From NCBI GenBank assembly GCA_031310005.1, contig CM062388.1, positions 62,001 to 126,000 of the forward strand: DNA of 64,000 nucleotides. The letters run 5' to 3'. The notes under the pieces were generated by a model that had not been told where the DNA came from, searched no databases, and saw only the letters and a list, made by a program, of their open reading frames with translations. Position numbers and translations under genes: made by a program. The stretch's first letter is position 1. Every line of letters begins with the position of its first letter. Source of the stretch: Dactylellina haptotyla (taxonomy: Eukaryota > Ascomycota > Orbiliomycetes > Orbiliales > Orbiliaceae). Below, in pieces: positions 33,401 through 45,991 of the stretch.

Positions 33401-36109
33401 CAACGCCGCGCTGTGCACGCAAAAGCGAACGGCATGGTTTAGCTGCTGTCCTTGATATATTTTTCCCAATCACACCTCGTCGGTACAACATTTTCTGCCA
33501 TCATGGTAGCGAGGTTCTTTGTTGGTGTTTGTTCCAATCGTCCCGTGTGTGTTGGATCATTTGTAGGCAGCATCCATTGTATCTATCTAATCTATGGCAG
33601 CATGGATACATGGGTCCACCAAACGTTGAAGGTATTTGCTCCCCGAGAACTCACGTCGAGCTGGGTCACAAATGACCAACATAGAAAACGCAATTTATTT
33701 TTTGAGATCCCGGTTATATTCTACCTTATCCGATCGTAGTGCACATGGATCGAGTGAAATACCCGATACCGGCGACAAAACAAGTTCTGGCGATATCCTC
33801 GGTTTGTACCCAGACAAAATTACAATCAATCGAATCTAAAATTGGGAAATAGGAACAGAAACGAAGATGCAAAATGTTTAAACCCAACTATGTTTCAAAT
33901 TATGCAAGGCACACGATACATCGATGAAAATATCGCTTGTTTTATACCAGACGTCTATAATCGACGACACCCGTGGTGATGGTTTAAGCTGAACGGCGCT
34001 TAAGCCTTAGACGGGCGTGGTAGATCCGCTAGAAGTATAGAACGAAATAACGAATTACACAGACAGCTATGGTTAATAATAGTCACGAATATACGAGTCT
34101 TGGTGCCGCTCTAGAAATATTATCGGTGCGCGGACTTGACAGGGTGTGTGATTCGCCTCTTTTCCTGCAAACCCCACTAGCTCTGCGTAATGACCGAGTC
34201 AACAATAAACCGTCGCTTCTGCAGCTTTCGCTGAAAATAGCCTACCATTTCCCACGACCTAGCTAGGTCAAGTGGGGAAGCAAAGGAACGCCTCGTACTG
34301 GCCCCGGTGTGACTGGTGTTCTTCCCCGCTACCAGCCCGGGGATGGGGAATCACAATCACACTTGCTCTCATTATCTTGGGTGGAATATATTCCCACCCT
34401 TGTGCCCAAAAATAGTCAAGAGGTTTTTCCTGTTCGCGGCGCTTTCTAGATGCTGGTCGATTTATGCGACCAAACCCTCGGGTATTTGGCTCACATTTCA
34501 GCAATTCTTGTTGCGGCGGCGGCCAATGCCAATTTCGCCCGGCCGAAACGCAGGCGAGTAGACTGTCACATTATTGGATGGTAAGGGAAAGAAAACAAAC
34601 GGGGTTTTTAGGGAAGGAAATTAGATCTCAGGAGTTTCGTACCGGGTGGAAATTTGGGGTACTTCCTACTAAACTTTAACAAGGTTAACAAATAGCTCCA
34701 AGGTCGAAGAAAGGTTTGCACATGTTTTCTCATTGTCCCATATGGAATTCTTACTATTTTCTTGAGTTCTTTCTGCTTGGGTGTTCTTCGATCTCCGTAT
34801 TGGTTGAAAGCTACTCCTCGCTGCGGAAGCGGAGTAACTGGCTAAATTCTTTCAGAATATGCGTTTCTGAGGCACAGACTGTCAGCCGGATATGAGAAAA
34901 TTACAAGAGACTCTCGACCTTCTCAACCGGGAGGTCTTGTCTTTTCGTTGGCTGTAATGAGTTTTATCCGACCTGTACCGCCTAGTACAAGCAAGGATCT
35001 GATGGGCATGTTGGGTTCTGCCAAGGCCATTCCCTGTGAATGTTGCGCCAACATGCCTGTTCGGACCACTTAGAGCAGCTTGCCCTACGAAGCATGCAAA
35101 GCGAGCGTCGACATTAGCGCAACCTGCACTTGCACCTGCCTGCCTCTGAATCCAAACCCGGAGCGGGCGGAAAACTAGAAGAGCGCTCTTCCCGGAGGCC
35201 CCCTCAACATCTCTCGGCAGAAAACAGCCCCCAGCCCTGCAGCGCGAAGAAGCAAAAGCCTGTTGTGGGCTGCATAATCGCGAGGCACTTTTTGCGAGGA
35301 CACCCTCTTTCTCAGAGAACCTTTTCTCCCTGTGCAAGGGTGGCTTGAGTACATCTTCCAACATGGGTCCGTAGATCCTATCAGGGTCGACTGACCACCC
35401 CCAAAAATGTTGGACTCCAGTTGGAACTAGTCAAAATTTAGAACCCGTTCATCTCTGACAAGACGGGGGGAAATATGCGTCAATAATTGGCGGCTACGCT
35501 AGGGCGTCTTCTGCGCTTTCAGGTTGCACGGTTGTGAAGGACATGTTCAATACGACGCCGCAGTGCCCACACCCCCAGAATTGAGAACAGGTTTCTGTGC
35601 ACGCTTCTCGTCAAGGGGCCCCATACGTGATATCGTGGTACATGCCATGGGGACTGGGCAGTAACCAGAAGGCGTTGGCACTCCTTTTATCGACAGCGAC
35701 CCGTAGTAGCCGCATCTGCGCCGAGAAGTAAAAAGCAATTTACTCGAATGGGAAAAAAAATGAGCCCTGTGCAAGCTGCTGGTACAGTTAGCCAGTACGA
35801 GACCCAAATTACATTTTGCGTGAGCGACCATTCCCCGTGTCTAGAATGTCAAATTATATAACAACCTGGGCTTTTCCACTTCGACAGGAATGCTTCTTCG
35901 ACTAAGTCATCAACCCACCCATCGAGCAAAACGGAAAATTTTCGAGAAGTCCAAGTGTTCAAGCTCTTGCGATAGGCTTCACATCCTCTTTCTTCTCTTC
36001 CATATTATTTTGCACACCTTTGGAAAGACCATTGGTTCTTCGCTCACGGAAGTCTCCTAGCTTGTCTTCTTTCATGCTCTATAAGACCTAATTGAACATT
36101 ACTCCACGG

Positions 36110-36247
36110 CGCACCTGTCGTATAAAACTTTTAATTGCTTAAAATTTTTCGTTTGCCCTTCAATACAACCGCCAGCCTCAAGAGAACTCAAACTCAACGT
36201 ATTCAACTCTTGGATAACCCTGTCTGAATCGCTAAGCTCTTGGTACT
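36110..36247 (+). promoter_or_regulatory. Core promoter and leader of the SANT-like gene
   Basis: A TATA-like TATAAAAC at about 36120 is followed by a pyrimidine-rich stretch, then a CA-rich leader (ACAACCGCCAGCC, CTCAAACTCAAC) leading to the ATG at 36248. This fits a fungal transcription start at about 36150-36165. Confidence 0.45.
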
Positions 36248-37441
36248 ATGATTGAAAGCTTGGGAAGCCCGCCAATGATGGTAGAAAATAAAATGGCTTT
36301 AATAAATATCGAAAAGGGCGACTCGCATGTCCTCAGTAACTCTAAGAAAAGCATGGAAGGCACTCAAATAATATCAAGAATCAGAAGATGTTCTTATCCA
36401 GTTATCAAAGATGCAGAAGGCATTCGATCTTTGTTGACGGCGGCGTCGATGACCGGAAACCCAGCTCCTAGCCCGCAAACATCATTAATACCGAGACCAC
36501 ACTCTCCTCCTGGAGTTAAAGGACCTAGACTGCTGAACGATAAAATTTCTCGGAGGACTCCAAGAGATCATAGACCTATGTATACTCAGGAAGAGGCCGA
36601 TGCTATTTTATACTACCGTGACAGTGTTGGGTTGGCTTGGAAGAAGGTGGTTAAAGCCTGGAATCGTTTGTTTGACGCAATCACTGGACAACAGTGGGGC
36701 CCTAGGACTATCTCAGGTCTCCAATCTCACTATTATCGCATGCTGGGAATCGATAAGACTCATGGCCGACGTCCATCTGCGCCGAATCCCGATATTGGTC
36801 TTTTAAAAGCAACAAACCGACGTTACTGGTGGAATTACGGGTTCCACCCTAGTGTCCTACAAGAATTAGAGGGAGCCACTGCGGATGCGTTGAAACTAGC
36901 ATCAAAGCAACATATCCGGCGGTTGAAAAAGGAAGATCAAAGAGAAGGTCGCCGTCAACGAAAACTTACTCGACGACAGTTCGAAAAGGATGCTGTCCCC
37001 CAGTATCAGAGCGCAATTTTCCTGAAAGATACAGAACCCAGGTGCTCCAACTTAGAAATCGAATACGCTGAGGATGCTGATAGCGTCTCTTCTCTCTCTG
37101 ATACGCATTCGAACTCGGACGCAGATGGGTATGAAACCTCCACAAGTACTCCTCCACCATCTTTCTCTCATACGTCTGCGCCAACGAGCCCCTTTGGAGA
37201 TTTTGGTGCCAAATCCCTTAACCTCCCATCGGAACGTCTCGAAAACAAATCCAACATACTTCCATCGTGCAAAGATTTAGTGGGCTTGGCTGATAGAGGG
37301 GCTGATAGAAGGGATACAAAAATTATCAATTGGCAAAAACGACTGGAAACTCTTCCATGCTCTGAGAATGAAAAGCCCGGGGCTATCGCCCGTCAAGTTA
37401 ACCGAAATCCCATGGCGGTTGCGAGTCTACTCAGTTTCTAG
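36248..37441 (+). CDS. SANT/Myb-like domain protein, putative transcriptional regulator
   Basis: A single exon of 397 residues. Residues about 110-167 form a Myb/SANT-like three-helix unit: MYTQEEADAILYYRD, then WKKVVKAWNRLF, then RTISGLQSHYYRML, with the spaced Trp/aromatic core and basic third helix seen in fungal Myb-like DNA-binding proteins. A conserved-looking segment RRYWWNYGFHPSV follows. Next is a strongly basic helix (KKEDQREGRRQRKLTRRQF, about 222-243), a likely NLS or DNA contact. The rest is Ser/Thr/Pro-rich with an acidic patch, as in activation regions. The ATG follows a CA-rich leader. The gene stands alone, with roughly 6.9 kb upstream and 6.5 kb downstream without genes, which suits a regulator with a long control region. 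The named orthologue is unknown to me. Confidence 0.75.
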   Translation: MIESLGSPPMMVENKMALINIEKGDSHVLSNSKKSMEGTQIISRIRRCSYPVIKDAEGIRSLLTAASMTGNPAPSPQTSLIPRPHSPPGVKGPRLLNDKISRRTPRDHRPMYTQEEADAILYYRDSVGLAWKKVVKAWNRLFDAITGQQWGPRTISGLQSHYYRMLGIDKTHGRRPSAPNPDIGLLKATNRRYWWNYGFHPSVLQELEGATADALKLASKQHIRRLKKEDQREGRRQRKLTRRQFEKDAVPQYQSAIFLKDTEPRCSNLEIEYAEDADSVSSLSDTHSNSDADGYETSTSTPPPSFSHTSAPTSPFGDFGAKSLNLPSERLENKSNILPSCKDLVGLADRGADRRDTKIINWQKRLETLPCSENEKPGAIARQVNRNPMAVASLLSF

Positions 37442-40400
37442 ACAATGCCTTCTTTCATCTCGCAGTCTCATTTCACGACACCCTTTTCGCCTGTTTCTTC
37501 ATTTTTTTTTTTCAGTAGTGAACGAATTTCATATATAACGTTAATGGATCTCTTTGGGTATAATGGTGCGGCAATCTGGATTTTTTCAAGGCGAACTCTT
37601 GCATTCTCTTAAGTTTCGGATCTACGGTGTTACTCCTCTGTCTTTCTTTATAAAATTGTTTTTCTTAATTATTTTACTTCGCGAATGGTCGCTAATCTGG
37701 GCAACACTTGACTTGTCAACTGGTGCCCACCCGCCTCGTTTGGAACACCTCGCGCCATTGCCTTTCTCATGATTATTTTACCTCTTCGATGTGCTCTCGT
37801 TTCTCGATCAAACACGGTCAGAATACGCGAGACTACTTTTCCACTTTATTTTATTATTTTATTATTTTATTTGTTTGTATACTCAAAAGCTTAGATGGAG
37901 GTTTACTGTCGTTTGATTTTACCTTCTCTTCTTGGAGCCAAGTCTCTTCCTGTGCCCACCTCATCTTTGCTTTAAAAAAGGAGCGCGGAACACTTTACGT
38001 TACAGTTTTATTTTCTTTCTGTTTTCCATGTTCATAATTTGAAGACACCTTCTAGTGCATTACCAATGAATACAAGGCTGGAGCCCCTGTTGAACCGGGT
38101 GTAGGCCTTAAAACTACCTTTTTTAAACTTTTCTTTGTCTTCTCATGACGCCAAACGCTCCGGAACAAAAATAAAAGCCACTAGACGAAGTATAGCTAGC
38201 ACTCACCAGAAGCGCTGCTCATGAACCATGACCTTGTCCCCTTGCCTGACGTGATTAGTTTCCTTCGAATAATGGGATAGTCTTTTCGATGTCATATGGA
38301 AATTTTCGACGTGATCTGTGCCACACACGTGCATGCCCGAAGGCTATACATTGCAACACAGACCCGCACCCCTTGCAAATATGGGGGGCAAGTTTGCCTT
38401 GCTCACTTAGTCGGCCTACCATATATGGTGACTTGTGTGTTCAAGGACTGTAAGACCCGCTTTCGAAACCCGAAAATAAAGGTGATCAAAACCTTGAACA
38501 TTCATAGGCTAAGCCAGGATTGTTTTCTTGACATCTACGAGAGTCATTTGTCTCCCTTGGAATAGTTCTAATCAGAGCCACGGTCAAGGATCGACATCTG
38601 TTCTGGGAACCCACAGATCCTAATCCTAATGTCAAAATTCCCGTGGCATCTAGCATCCGAACATTCAACACCTCCGATATAGGCATATGTATCCCATACG
38701 TAAATTTCTAAACCCCATTTTATTATGATATTGCTGGTTCTATGCTGATTGATCGCTCTAAATCTGTTGGCGTGAGCTGATCTTGTTCCTGTAATCGTGT
38801 TTGAATATTTGGCAAGGCGTTTCCATTGAGTGTCACTCTCGCGAATGCCGAGCCAAGTATCACGAGTGGCCCATGAACCATAGAATAACTACTCATAAGA
38901 TTGGCTTCTGTGAAAAAGGTAAGTCGTAATAACGCCAAGCCTTATAATTTGTTAGCTTCATGTCGTCCTGAGCTTTGTTATCAATGACAAGCGTCGTTGG
39001 CTCACATGATTTTCCATATTCGTTTACTGACGTATGGAGCCGTTCAACGGTTTTGACTAGCATCGCGAGTGCGAGGTGGGCTTGAAGGTGAATTCAGTGA
39101 CGGACCAATGCAAAACTAGCATGCGATATGCTAACGTCCTCGTTCGAATAATACGGATATAAGCTGCCGAACGTCTCGTCGAACAAGGCGTATGTGGATA
39201 CTGCCTGAACTTTGCCGCCACGTTTCGCACATCCCTCACCCCACACCTGCTAGATATGCATATTGCATGCGAAGAAAATCGGGTCTACAATCCTCCGAAC
39301 TAGTAAAGTTCGCCAGGGGTCGCGGAGTTTTCAGTCCGTCGTCTTTTGACGAGACATTTCGTGAACGTCAAGGGACAATCTGGAGCTTGTGTCTGGTTGT
39401 TTCAAGCGCGGGCAATTTTCGAAATGAGCAAGTCCTTTCACCGCTTCGTGCGAAGCGTTGCGGTAAATAAGGTTTGTGTCCGGTTTGACCTGAAAAGCCG
39501 AGCTAGGAAGCCTCAGAGACGCCGTGCCGCTGAACTGCGTTCTGACGGTTTACGAACACGACATGCCTAAAGAGCAGGGAAACCCTGCCTCGCATCAGCA
39601 ATTACACAAGCCCTATTCGGCCGGCTGATTTTTGAATCATAACATATTCGCGACGAATTCGTCTATCTTTTGGATGTCTCAGCCTGCAGAATCCCTCAGC
39701 ATGCATGCACTATGCACAGGAAAGAGGGATACGAGGGTGAAAAAGGGGCTGAATTCGTATGATTTCAACATGTTCTGGAACTCGGTGAGCCGTCATCATA
39801 TAGTTTTTTTTGTTAATTTGGCTCGTTTCGAATTACAGGAGACAACTGCGCAAAAATGTTCACGCCGTGGGTGCTTGGCCTAGCTCTAGGATTTGCGAAG
39901 AGCTTTTACAAGCGGCCGAACCGTTCTCGCGGGTAGGCGAGTGAGCCAATCATATGCCAGAACACCCGACTGCTTGCCAAATCCGGCGAATTTAGCATTA
40001 AGGACGCTTACTTCCTAGCTCTTCATGAGGGTGGCAATGAGCTCCTAAAGCTGATTTGATGACTCTCCCGGGGAGGCTACACCATCCTTTCAAGCGTCGG
40101 GAAATTGCAGAACTGCGATAGTTGCAATGGGGGTGCGAAATGTGGTTGTCAGTAGAGAGGTTTGGACAGGTCTGCCTCCCCGTCAAAGCTTTGCGCTTGT
40201 GATGCTTCGTGGCAATGAGACCAATTAAGCGAGACTCTGGCACAACCGGTTAACCGTGCGTCTGCCAGTGTAACAATCCATTTTTCGGCTTCGGGCCCCG
40301 TCCTCAAAATCGAGACGAGGTTCGTCTCTAAACTATTCTTTTATTTTTTACCGAGTCATCCTATGTAGGATATATGCTAAATACAAATTGACACCCTCGC

Positions 40401-41867
40401 AAAAGATTGCCAAAATATTTGCTGGCAATCAACCTGGTCTGGAACTCAACTAGCAACTCAGGTACCTGAACGCCGAAAATCAAGGATTTGATTGCAATCT
40501 TAATATCTTCCGGTCAGAATCTCACGGGATCATCGATCCTACTGGTCTCGATCATATACCTTCCGTCTAAAAACCTATCGATTGCCTCTGACGCATATGG
40601 TTTAAGGATAGCCATGTGACCGAGACTTATCGACTCTATTGAATTAACGAGAAGCCAATCTATTTAGGAAGGAAGGCGATCCGATGAGACTCGATTCAAG
40701 CGAGACACAAGAGAGTATCCTGAGTCGATTGATCTCTCTTCGAGACAGAGATTCCCTGATCGGTGCGAATCGAACTGTATCCACTTTCTTTATTCGGCAT
40801 ATGCCTAAGGAGAAACAGGAGGGAAACCATTCCATCCGCGATGCGACACTCAAGCGCAATCCGGACTGGATATTATAGCACCGAATTATCGAGACGTCTA
40901 TCACGCGGTGTCAATGCCTAAATAGACCTGTCTCAAACCCCAACCCAATCACCCGCCAGCTCTCGGCCCGGATCCGATTGCTGAAAATATTATTACTGGT
41001 TGCTGTTGGATGTTGGAATTGTTTCGCCCATCACGGCGTTACTCATCGAACTGCCCGAATTGTGTTTTTGCGGTCAATTGGCGAGAGAAAAAATGTTCAT
41101 AACTCGGCCTGGTTCGCTCCGGATCACGCCTCACTTTTGCGACCAACCAGATGTCATCTCATGATGAAGGATTACCAGGTAATACAGACTAGCTTAAGCA
41201 CCAGCCAAGGGCTAACCGAGTCCACAAAGAGCTGAGAAGGAATCTATTTCGTCTTCTCTCGCATGGAGCTTGCAGCGCTTGGCACATTCCTTTAGCTTGA
41301 AACGGTGAACTCAACTAAGAATAATCGAGTGAAGAATGACCAGATCGCGATCCGATTTCAACTTCAGGCATCTTATAATCCTCCTGGCGAGAGCCCTGCA
41401 ATGTTCTTTGAAAATATTCTGCTTTTGAAGAAAAACCGGCGTCTCCGAATGACTTTCGTAGATAGCGTCGCCCTAGTAGAATATCATTGTGGACATGCAT
41501 GAACAATTGAAATAGGTAGACAACTCGGTTCTTCCGTCGATATACCTTACGAATCCTGCATGGAAAAAGTCAACAAATAGAACCCACCTAGCACGGACCT
41601 TAGGATAAGAATGGTAGCGCCTTGTACATGTAAACCACGAAAGGACTTTTACACCTCGTGGCCAGGCACATGGCCAAAAACCTTTTTTTCTCGTTGTGCT
41701 CTCTCATTGCTCAACTCCCCCACTCGCACGCTTTTTAGCGGCGTTGTGGAACCGTGGTTCCGAAGATGGTGGGGCTTTCTATTATTCCAACAAGAATAAA
41801 TTTAGTGAAACATTTTCTTTTAAAAAAAACATTTCGGTCGAGATGTCAAAGGATGTATGCACACCTA

Positions 41868-41884
41868 CTGCCTGCCTGCCTGCC
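41868..41884 (+). repeat. (CTGC)4 microsatellite
   Basis: Four tandem CTGC units plus one base, in non-coding sequence. Confidence 0.8.
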
Positions 41885-43275
41885 ACGAATTTACCATTGG
41901 TCAAAATTTAACTTTGAATGGGCATAGGCGCACAGCTCCCCGACCATCTGGCACGGTAACCCAATTCTCCCCGTAGCACTCGTTCAAACTCCGGGGGAAA
42001 CCGTACCTCGGGGGCATTATTTATTGTTTTTTTCTTTTCGAAGCTTCTCCCATTATCACCAGGGCCGAGCCGTTACCTCGCAATCCACACAGCTAATCTT
42101 ATTGTTCAATATCGTTTTCGTGTTAGCGCAGGAGACTTTGTCAATGCGCCACGGGGGCTCCGTACCCACTTCCCACCAGGGCCGAAGTGGTATCATTCGT
42201 TACCAAAGATTTTTCCGACAACCTTAGCGCCGTCAAGAACCCTTCGCAATTGATACTCTAAGCAAAAATTTCCTCGGGACCCTGGTATGCTACTGAAAGT
42301 GCCTCGCAAAGAACTGTGCCGGTTCACAAAACTCGCAGATCAACTTTGCAAATTTTAAAGGGATGAAGGGGAAGGGAAAAAAAAGCGCAGATATTGATTG
42401 ACCTTCGAACGTCCGTATAACTTTGCAAAAAATATTGTTGAAATTAGCCACTTCGGTGGCCCAGGTGGAGTTTGAATAATATATCTGAAGGTCTATATTG
42501 CTCTCCCCGAACCTTCCAAGTGACAGTCCTCCCTCACCAAGCGCACATTCCCCTCCGTGCATACTGTGCAATTTCGAGCACGAGAAGGCGAGGGTCAAAT
42601 GTGAAAACCTGTGCATAACATCTCTTCAGGGTATCCCGATTGCCCAAGGCTTTCTTTCTTTCTTTCCCCCGTGGATAGCATGATATAATCGTGCCCGAGA
42701 TAGAATCCGTCTTACTACGCATATACTGCGGGTAAAACAGGCTGCCTTCTGTTCCGCGGATGTCGCTTTTCGATTCGTTACAACATGTGATGTGCAAGCC
42801 TGCAGCCTGGCAGATTGGTCGAAGCAAACACTTTCCCAACAACAAACGCCAAACACACGCGCGCCCTTCAATCGAGCCCACTTGCTACTCTCTGTCAGGT
42901 CAGCGTGGTCTCGCCATGCGTATATGCAGCCTGCAGCCGATATTACAAGGCAATACAAACCTCCCCACCTTAAACCCTACCGAGACACCAAGATATATAC
43001 ATCCCCCAAAATGAATGAATGTATGAATGTTAACAGTCCATCAAAATAGTCTGCATGCACTCCTCGTTTTACCATGAACAAGCAAACCGGCAATCAGCAC
43101 TTTCAATGGAGGGGCGACCAAAATTCGCTGTCCTCCGAAAAAACACTGACCCTGCATGACCCGCGAAAAGTGGCACAGATAACCTTGCAGGATTTTTGTT
43201 TGCCCTTCCACAACCAGTACTGTTGACTAAAGTATCTTCCAACATATTCCGTTTGATTGAAGATTGCTATCGGTA

Positions 43276-43295
43276 GCTGCTGCTGCTGCTGCTGC
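43276..43295 (+). repeat. (GCT)6 microsatellite
   Basis: Six GCT units plus GC, about 680 bp downstream of the calcineurin stop codon, outside any supported exon. Confidence 0.8.
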
Positions 43296-43972
43296 ACACG
43301 TGGCCATGCGAGTATTCGCATCTTGCATTGGAATAAGAAAAATGTATAGACTGGTATCCACGTATAGCATGGTTTGATATACACTTACCTTCGAGTCAAT
43401 GGCGTCGTTTTTCTTTGCATATTGTTTCAAAGAGCTCGAAACGAGATTGATCTATACCAATATCCCAGATAACATGGTACCTACCAGGCTGCATGGTGTC
43501 ATATTTGTAGTCTAGGTACTTATATTTGGAAACCGACCAGATTCTCAAGAACCAACGAATTGAACAGCCGAGTTTGCCCATGCCCTTTTGTACCAGCTTC
43601 ACATTTCGTTGTATATACTTGGTAAAAATATGGGACTCGATTGGAACGTCAGTGGGTTTCCAAACATAGAGGTTATAGCTAAGCAGGACGCAAACGTTGG
43701 CCGGGAAATATGTTTATTGCAAATACGTAAGGCAAAAAAGGCGGGGCGAGTAAGATAACGTATCGAGGGTTTATAGTCAGGAATTGGAAGTACATCTAGC
43801 CAATAGGACAGAAAAAGCGGGGTCACATGCTTCGCTACAACAGGATTGGAAGGCTAATAATGGAATCAATCCACCGTAGAGCCTTAGTCGCCCTTTCTAG
43901 ATCTGTAGAAAAGCGTCAGCAAGGTCGAAAAACCCAACAGTAAGGAAGGGTATTGGTATTGGTGTGGAGAGC

Positions 43973-45991
43973 TTACATGCTAATCCTTCTGGCGATCTTG
44001 TTCAACTGAGGATCCTTATCCGCACTCTGAACAGCCTTCTGGATCGCCTCTTTCCTAGATTCCTCCTCCGTCTTGTTGACTTCCTCGGCAGTAGGTGGCA
44101 ACCGTTCATTTTGCAAATCAACCTTTCTCGCATCTTCGAACCCGTGAATCGCATTCTTGATACCCTCAGCACCCAACATCAAAGTACCAGCGGGCAGCTT
44201 GCCACCAGCGGCGGTCTTGAGTTCGGTAATACTTTCGGACTCCTCACGTAGCACCTGGAAGACACGGGACAAACGGCCAATGGCCAAAATCTTGTTCTTG
44301 ATGGCGCGGCGCTTGGCTTCGATTGATTCTGGATCTCCGCCAGATTCGCTGAGGGACGGGGAGATGGGCTCGCTGGCTGTTATTGGGGTTTCGTTCTCAA
44401 GCTCGTCCTTGGAGCAGGTATTTAGGATGGCGATGAGCATGTCGGTAACTAGTCTATAATTAGTGCTGTAAAATCCCAAAAGTGGATAATATATCAAGCG
44501 TACTCTTCTCGCCGACGAACGGTAGGGACCAGGTGAAGACATCCATGAAGTTCGGTAGCCAGTAAGGGTGAGGTGTGCAGTCTGCGATTTGGTTAGTCGT
44601 TGCGAAGTAATAATTTATCGGTAGCTCAACTTACTAAATTGCCTTATATTCATAACATTATTCTCATATTTCAATACTGCAGCCTTGTTGTTGTAGACGT
44701 CCAGATAATTCGGGGCCGAGAAGATGGTCATAACACTTGGGAAGCCGGTCGTCTTGGTCTTACGGTACATACGGTAGCCAGCGTCCTGAGCTTCGTGGGC
44801 CCGAATAACTGAGAGCAGGTTGTTCTTTTCGAGGAAGTTGCAGGCGGCAGGGTACGAGAAGAAGTATGAACATCCACGGACATGGTTGTGCGTGAAGAAA
44901 TCGTTGGTCTTTTCCTGGCCGAATTCTTCTAGTGGATCGGACCACAGTATATCGCACATGAGGCCTTGGGTAGGAGGTTCCCGGAAACGGTCGATCTGTG
45001 ATCAATTAGCAATTGAAGTTGGGAAAAGAGTATGAGGAAGACCTACAGCTCTGATGTCGTCGAGAGTGTGGAGCTCCGGGCTGAGACCGCCGTGGATGCA
45101 CAAGAACTGCTTGTTCATGACGGCTGCCAGAGGCAAGGAGCAGAAAGACTCCGTGCACGCATCGTACACCTTTTCGGTGTATTTGTGTTTGCCTAATCAA
45201 GCCGTATCAGTTTCTGTTTTCGCGATAATTGTGGAATGACGTCATACACTCGAGTTTGAAGGTGAAGTAGTCTGTCAAATGTCGGCATTCGTGGTTTCCT
45301 CGGAGCAACCAAAGGGTGTTCGGGTAGTGGATTTTGAGAGCCCAAAGATATAGAACGCACTTTATTGAAAAAAAGAGGTGGTCAGCATCATCCCCTCAAA
45401 ATCTCAGGTGTCCGGTGTCCTAATCGTACCTCGATACTAAAGTAGCCTCTGTCTACGTAATCTCCCAAGAACAGATATCTGGTTTCTTCCGGGTTGCCTC
45501 CGACCTCGAAGAGCTTCATCAAATCGTAATACTGGCCGTGAACGTCACCGCACACAGTGATGGGGGCATCCATCTCCAGCAGATTTGGTTCCTGTCTCAG
45601 AATCTCGGTTCCCTTCTGTATGATGAAGAGGGCCTGCTCTTCGGTCAATCGACCTTCACGGTAAAAGTGTTGCTTCAAGAAGGTGAGATTCGGCTTGTTG
45701 GGGTCCTTGGGGTCGTAGAACTGTTCATCTGTTGGCTTGGCCGTAGCAGGAGCTTGCACCTCTGTATTCCGAACACGGGGTTAGAGCTGTAAGGTGGGGG
45801 CTGAGGGACCGAGTCAGGACAGACAAAATACCTTTGATAACCCTCTCCTGCGTGCTGACCTGGGTTCCATCTTCCATAGTATGCAGGGTGAAGTCGATTT
45901 CTGGTACCGGCCTCTTCTCCTGTACGGCTTTGATGGCCGCCTCAATCTTGGCGGTATTCTCCTTCGCCAGTGCTGCAGCTGCGTCCGCCAT
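43973..45991 (-). CDS. cnaA: Calcineurin catalytic subunit A (Ser/Thr phosphatase 2B)
   Basis: Seven exons: 45991-45832, 45761-45430, 45359-45248, 45192-45047, 44995-44635, 44581-44504, 44448-43973, giving 554 residues. All phosphoesterase signatures are present: [10 protein letters not shown] (about 125-134), [12 protein letters not shown] (about 153-164) and [18 protein letters not shown]. Also present are HDL-region equivalents such as [14 protein letters not shown] and [21 protein letters not shown]. The calcineurin-B-binding helix ([18 protein letters not shown]) is split by intron 6, whose correct acceptor is the second AG (CTAG at about 44449). The calmodulin-binding segment [18 protein letters not shown] lies at about 447-464 and is followed by the autoinhibitory tail. 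The enzyme dephosphorylates targets such as Crz1 in response to Ca2+/calmodulin. In fungi it controls stress responses and wall integrity. Nothing unusual is seen in the active site. Confidence 0.97.

Larger units (their letters stand above)
29320..36247. other. Gene-poor interval, 6.9 kb
   Basis: No convincing coding region lies between GH72 and the SANT gene. The longest frame (30036-30710) has unstructured composition and covers a short tandem repeat. Held here are the GH72 promoter with a purine tract (29704-29760), an 18-bp tandem repeat (30350-30448), CTATATCTAC-like repeats near 30912-30940, and toward 36 kb the promoter and leader of the SANT gene. No RNA gene or transposon is recognisable. 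Confidence 0.5.
37442..43972. other. Gene-poor interval, 6.5 kb
   Basis: It begins with the T-rich 3' flank of the SANT gene (37500-38000). After that come only short frames on both strands, none with ATG, splice sites and plausible protein together. Small items are a hairpin at 40312-40328 (7-bp arms, 3-base loop), a (CTGC)n run at 41868-41884, a (GCT)6 run at 43276-43295, and a copy of a 23-bp element at 38617. No transposon ORF or RNA gene was recognised. Confidence 0.5.

Noticed and set aside
40644-40904. Mirror-image ORFs on both strands, suspected transposon relic
   Set aside because: No terminal repeats, transposase or reverse transcriptase motifs, or second copy in the window.
40978-41235. 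ORF beginning with a signal-peptide-like hydrophobic stretch
   Set aside because: It starts at TTG with no ATG and I found no upstream exon, so a secreted small protein is not supported.
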